Shown one piece after another: positions 63,000 through 64,000 of a stretch of DNA of 64,000 bases (positions are counted from its first letter, which is position 1; every line of letters starts with the position of its first letter). Both the position numbers and the translations under genes were made by a program. The stretch comes from Novosphingobium sp. G106 (GTDB lineage: Bacteria > Pseudomonadota > Alphaproteobacteria > Sphingomonadales > Sphingomonadaceae), in the NCBI RefSeq assembly GCF_019075875.1, contig NZ_JAHOOZ010000001.1, forward strand, positions 186,001-250,000, given 5' to 3'. The notes below the pieces were generated by a model. The model made no database searches, had not been told where the DNA came from, and saw nothing but the letters and a program-made list of their open reading frames with translations.

Positions 63000-64000
63000 A
63001 TGAACGGTGGGGTTACCGGTTTCTCGATCGACGGCATCGATGTGGACGGCTTGCGCACGAGGTACGCAGAAGAACGCGAGCGGCGCCTTAATCCGGCGAA
63101 GTTGGACCAATATGCCGAGGTCGAGGGCAAACTGGATCATTTTCGCGACGATGCTCGCGTGGAAACGCCACTCATCCGCGATCCCGTCGATGAAACCGTT
63201 GAAGCACTCGTCATCGGTGGCGGTTTCGGCGGGCTGCTGATGGCGGGAAATTTGAAGAAGGCGGGCATCGACGAACTTCGGATCATCGAAAAGGCAGGCG
63301 ACTTTGGCGGGGTCTGGTATTGGAACCGATATCCCGGCGCGCAGTGCGACATCGAATCCTACATCTATCTACCGATGCTCGAAGAAGTCGGTTACGCTCC
63401 GAAAGAGAAATACGCTTACGCAACTGAAATCTTTGAACATGCCCGCCGCCTGGGCAACCATTTTGACCTTTACGACAAGGCGCTGTTTCAAACGCAGGTC
63501 GAGAGCATGACCTGGGATGAAGCGGCGGCGCGATGGACTGTCCGCACCGATCGGGGCGACATTGTCAGGGCGCGCTATGTCATGACGGCCAGCGGGCCGC
63601 TCAATCGCCCCAAGCTGCCTCGCATTGCGGGCATCGATCGTTTCAACGGCAAGCTGTTCCACACCAGCAGATGGGATTATCGCTATACGGGTGGCGATCA
63701 GGATGGCGGTCTGACGGGTCTTGCGGACAAGCGGGTGGCCGTGCTGGGCACAGGCGCGACGGCCATTCAATGCGTGCCCTTTCTAGCGCGCGACGCAGAG
63801 CATCTTTATGTCGTGCAGCGCACACCCTCGAGCGTCGGAAGGCGCGGCAACGCGCCCACGGATGCGGCATGGTGGGGGTCGCTTGTCCCCGGATGGCAGC
63901 GTGATCGGATGGACAATTTCAACGCGATAATCGCCGGTGCCAAGACCGAGAAAGATCTCGTACAGGATGGCTGGACGGAGATATTCCATGATCTCTTCGT
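63000..64000 (+). CDS. flavin-containing Baeyer-Villiger monooxygenase (C-terminus beyond window)
   Basis: The frame is open from ATG 63000 (AGGAG 7 nt upstream; ATG 62970 in frame is an alternative) to the window end, 333 residues. The FAD motif GGGFGGLLMAGNL is at about residue 72, followed by DFGGVWYWNRYPGAQCDIESYIYLP. The Baeyer-Villiger fingerprint FxGxxxHxxxW is present as FNGKLFHTSRW, and the NADPH motif GTGATAIQ follows. It inserts oxygen next to a ketone to give an ester or lactone, using FAD, NADPH and O2. An N-terminal extension of ~65 residues precedes the FAD domain, as in the cyclopentadecanone/steroid monooxygenase branch. Substrate unknown; the alpha/beta hydrolases and SDRs nearby could process its ester product. 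Confidence 0.92.
   Translation, partial: MNGGVTGFSIDGIDVDGLRTRYAEERERRLNPAKLDQYAEVEGKLDHFRDDARVETPLIRDPVDETVEALVIGGGFGGLLMAGNLKKAGIDELRIIEKAGDFGGVWYWNRYPGAQCDIESYIYLPMLEEVGYAPKEKYAYATEIFEHARRLGNHFDLYDKALFQTQVESMTWDEAAARWTVRTDRGDIVRARYVMTASGPLNRPKLPRIAGIDRFNGKLFHTSRWDYRYTGGDQDGGLTGLADKRVAVLGTGATAIQCVPFLARDAEHLYVVQRTPSSVGRRGNAPTDAAWWGSLVPGWQRDRMDNFNAIIAGAKTEKDLVQDGWTEIFHDLF

Noticed and set aside
1..64000. Mobile elements, CRISPR arrays, tRNA or rRNA genes
   Set aside because: I found no transposase or integrase motif, no regularly spaced short repeats and no tRNA-like cloverleaf; the 722-bp repeat has no insertion-sequence features.

Overview
The window is GC-rich chromosomal or megaplasmid DNA. 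Its gene content points to an aerobic alphaproteobacterium, most likely a sphingomonad (Sphingobium/Novosphingobium/Sphingopyxis type; inferred, not proven). It carries four large TonB-dependent receptors, many short-chain dehydrogenases, beta-oxidation enzymes, quinone oxidoreductases and small HxlR, TetR, GntR and AraC regulators. I see no rRNA, tRNA, CRISPR, transposase or phage gene. It reads as an accessory catabolic region.

Layout. 1-3619 (minus): a TonB receptor, a 3-hydroxyacyl-CoA dehydrogenase and the start of an aldehyde dehydrogenase. 4128-10994: a decayed quinone reductase and a TetR gene facing a thiolase / HAD-ECH fusion / acyl-CoA dehydrogenase operon, with a near-perfect palindrome between them. 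11731-24226: a catabolic cluster with TonB receptor, deacetylase-fold hydrolase, small dimeric-barrel protein, luciferase-like flavin monooxygenase, GntR regulator, FAH-family hydrolase, amidohydrolase, second TonB receptor, MFS transporter and Crp/Fnr regulator. 24595-31757: amidohydrolase, SDR and a fused indolepyruvate oxidoreductase on minus, facing an FMN-dependent 2-hydroxyacid dehydrogenase. 31800-34361: an acyl-CoA dehydrogenase relic, two divergent HxlR genes, an AraC relic and an SGNH lipoprotein. 34645-48023: an AraC gene and three transcription units sharing a ~60-bp upstream element, including three copies of a 2,4'-dihydroxyacetophenone-dioxygenase-like cupin (two identical, inside a 722-bp direct repeat), hydrolase, acyl-CoA ligase, alcohol dehydrogenase, SDR, TonB receptor and MATE pump. 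48260-58384: SDR, haloacetate-dehalogenase-like hydrolase, TetR, enoyl-CoA hydratase, quinone oxidoreductases, SDR, tautomerase and enoyl-reductase-like protein; several of these promoters share an ATGAT-N4-RTCAT palindrome. 58622-64000: quinone oxidoreductase/HxlR, SnoaL-like protein, old yellow enzyme/HxlR and a Baeyer-Villiger monooxygenase that runs off the end.

Working together: the receptors and MFS protein would import a hydrophobic or aromatic substrate; oxygenases (LLM, BVMO, cupin), dehydrogenases and hydrolases would open it; CoA ligation plus the thiolase/HAD-ECH/acyl-CoA dehydrogenase operon would finish it by beta-oxidation. The substrates cannot be read from sequence.

Two features dominate. 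First, at least seven genes are broken by single-base indels, almost all one base too many in a run of 5-7 identical bases, so the consensus itself may carry homopolymer errors. Second, intergenic regions hold truncated gene ends (acyl-CoA dehydrogenase, AraC, quinone oxidoreductase, PaaI thioesterase, thiolase), indicating repeated duplication and deletion.
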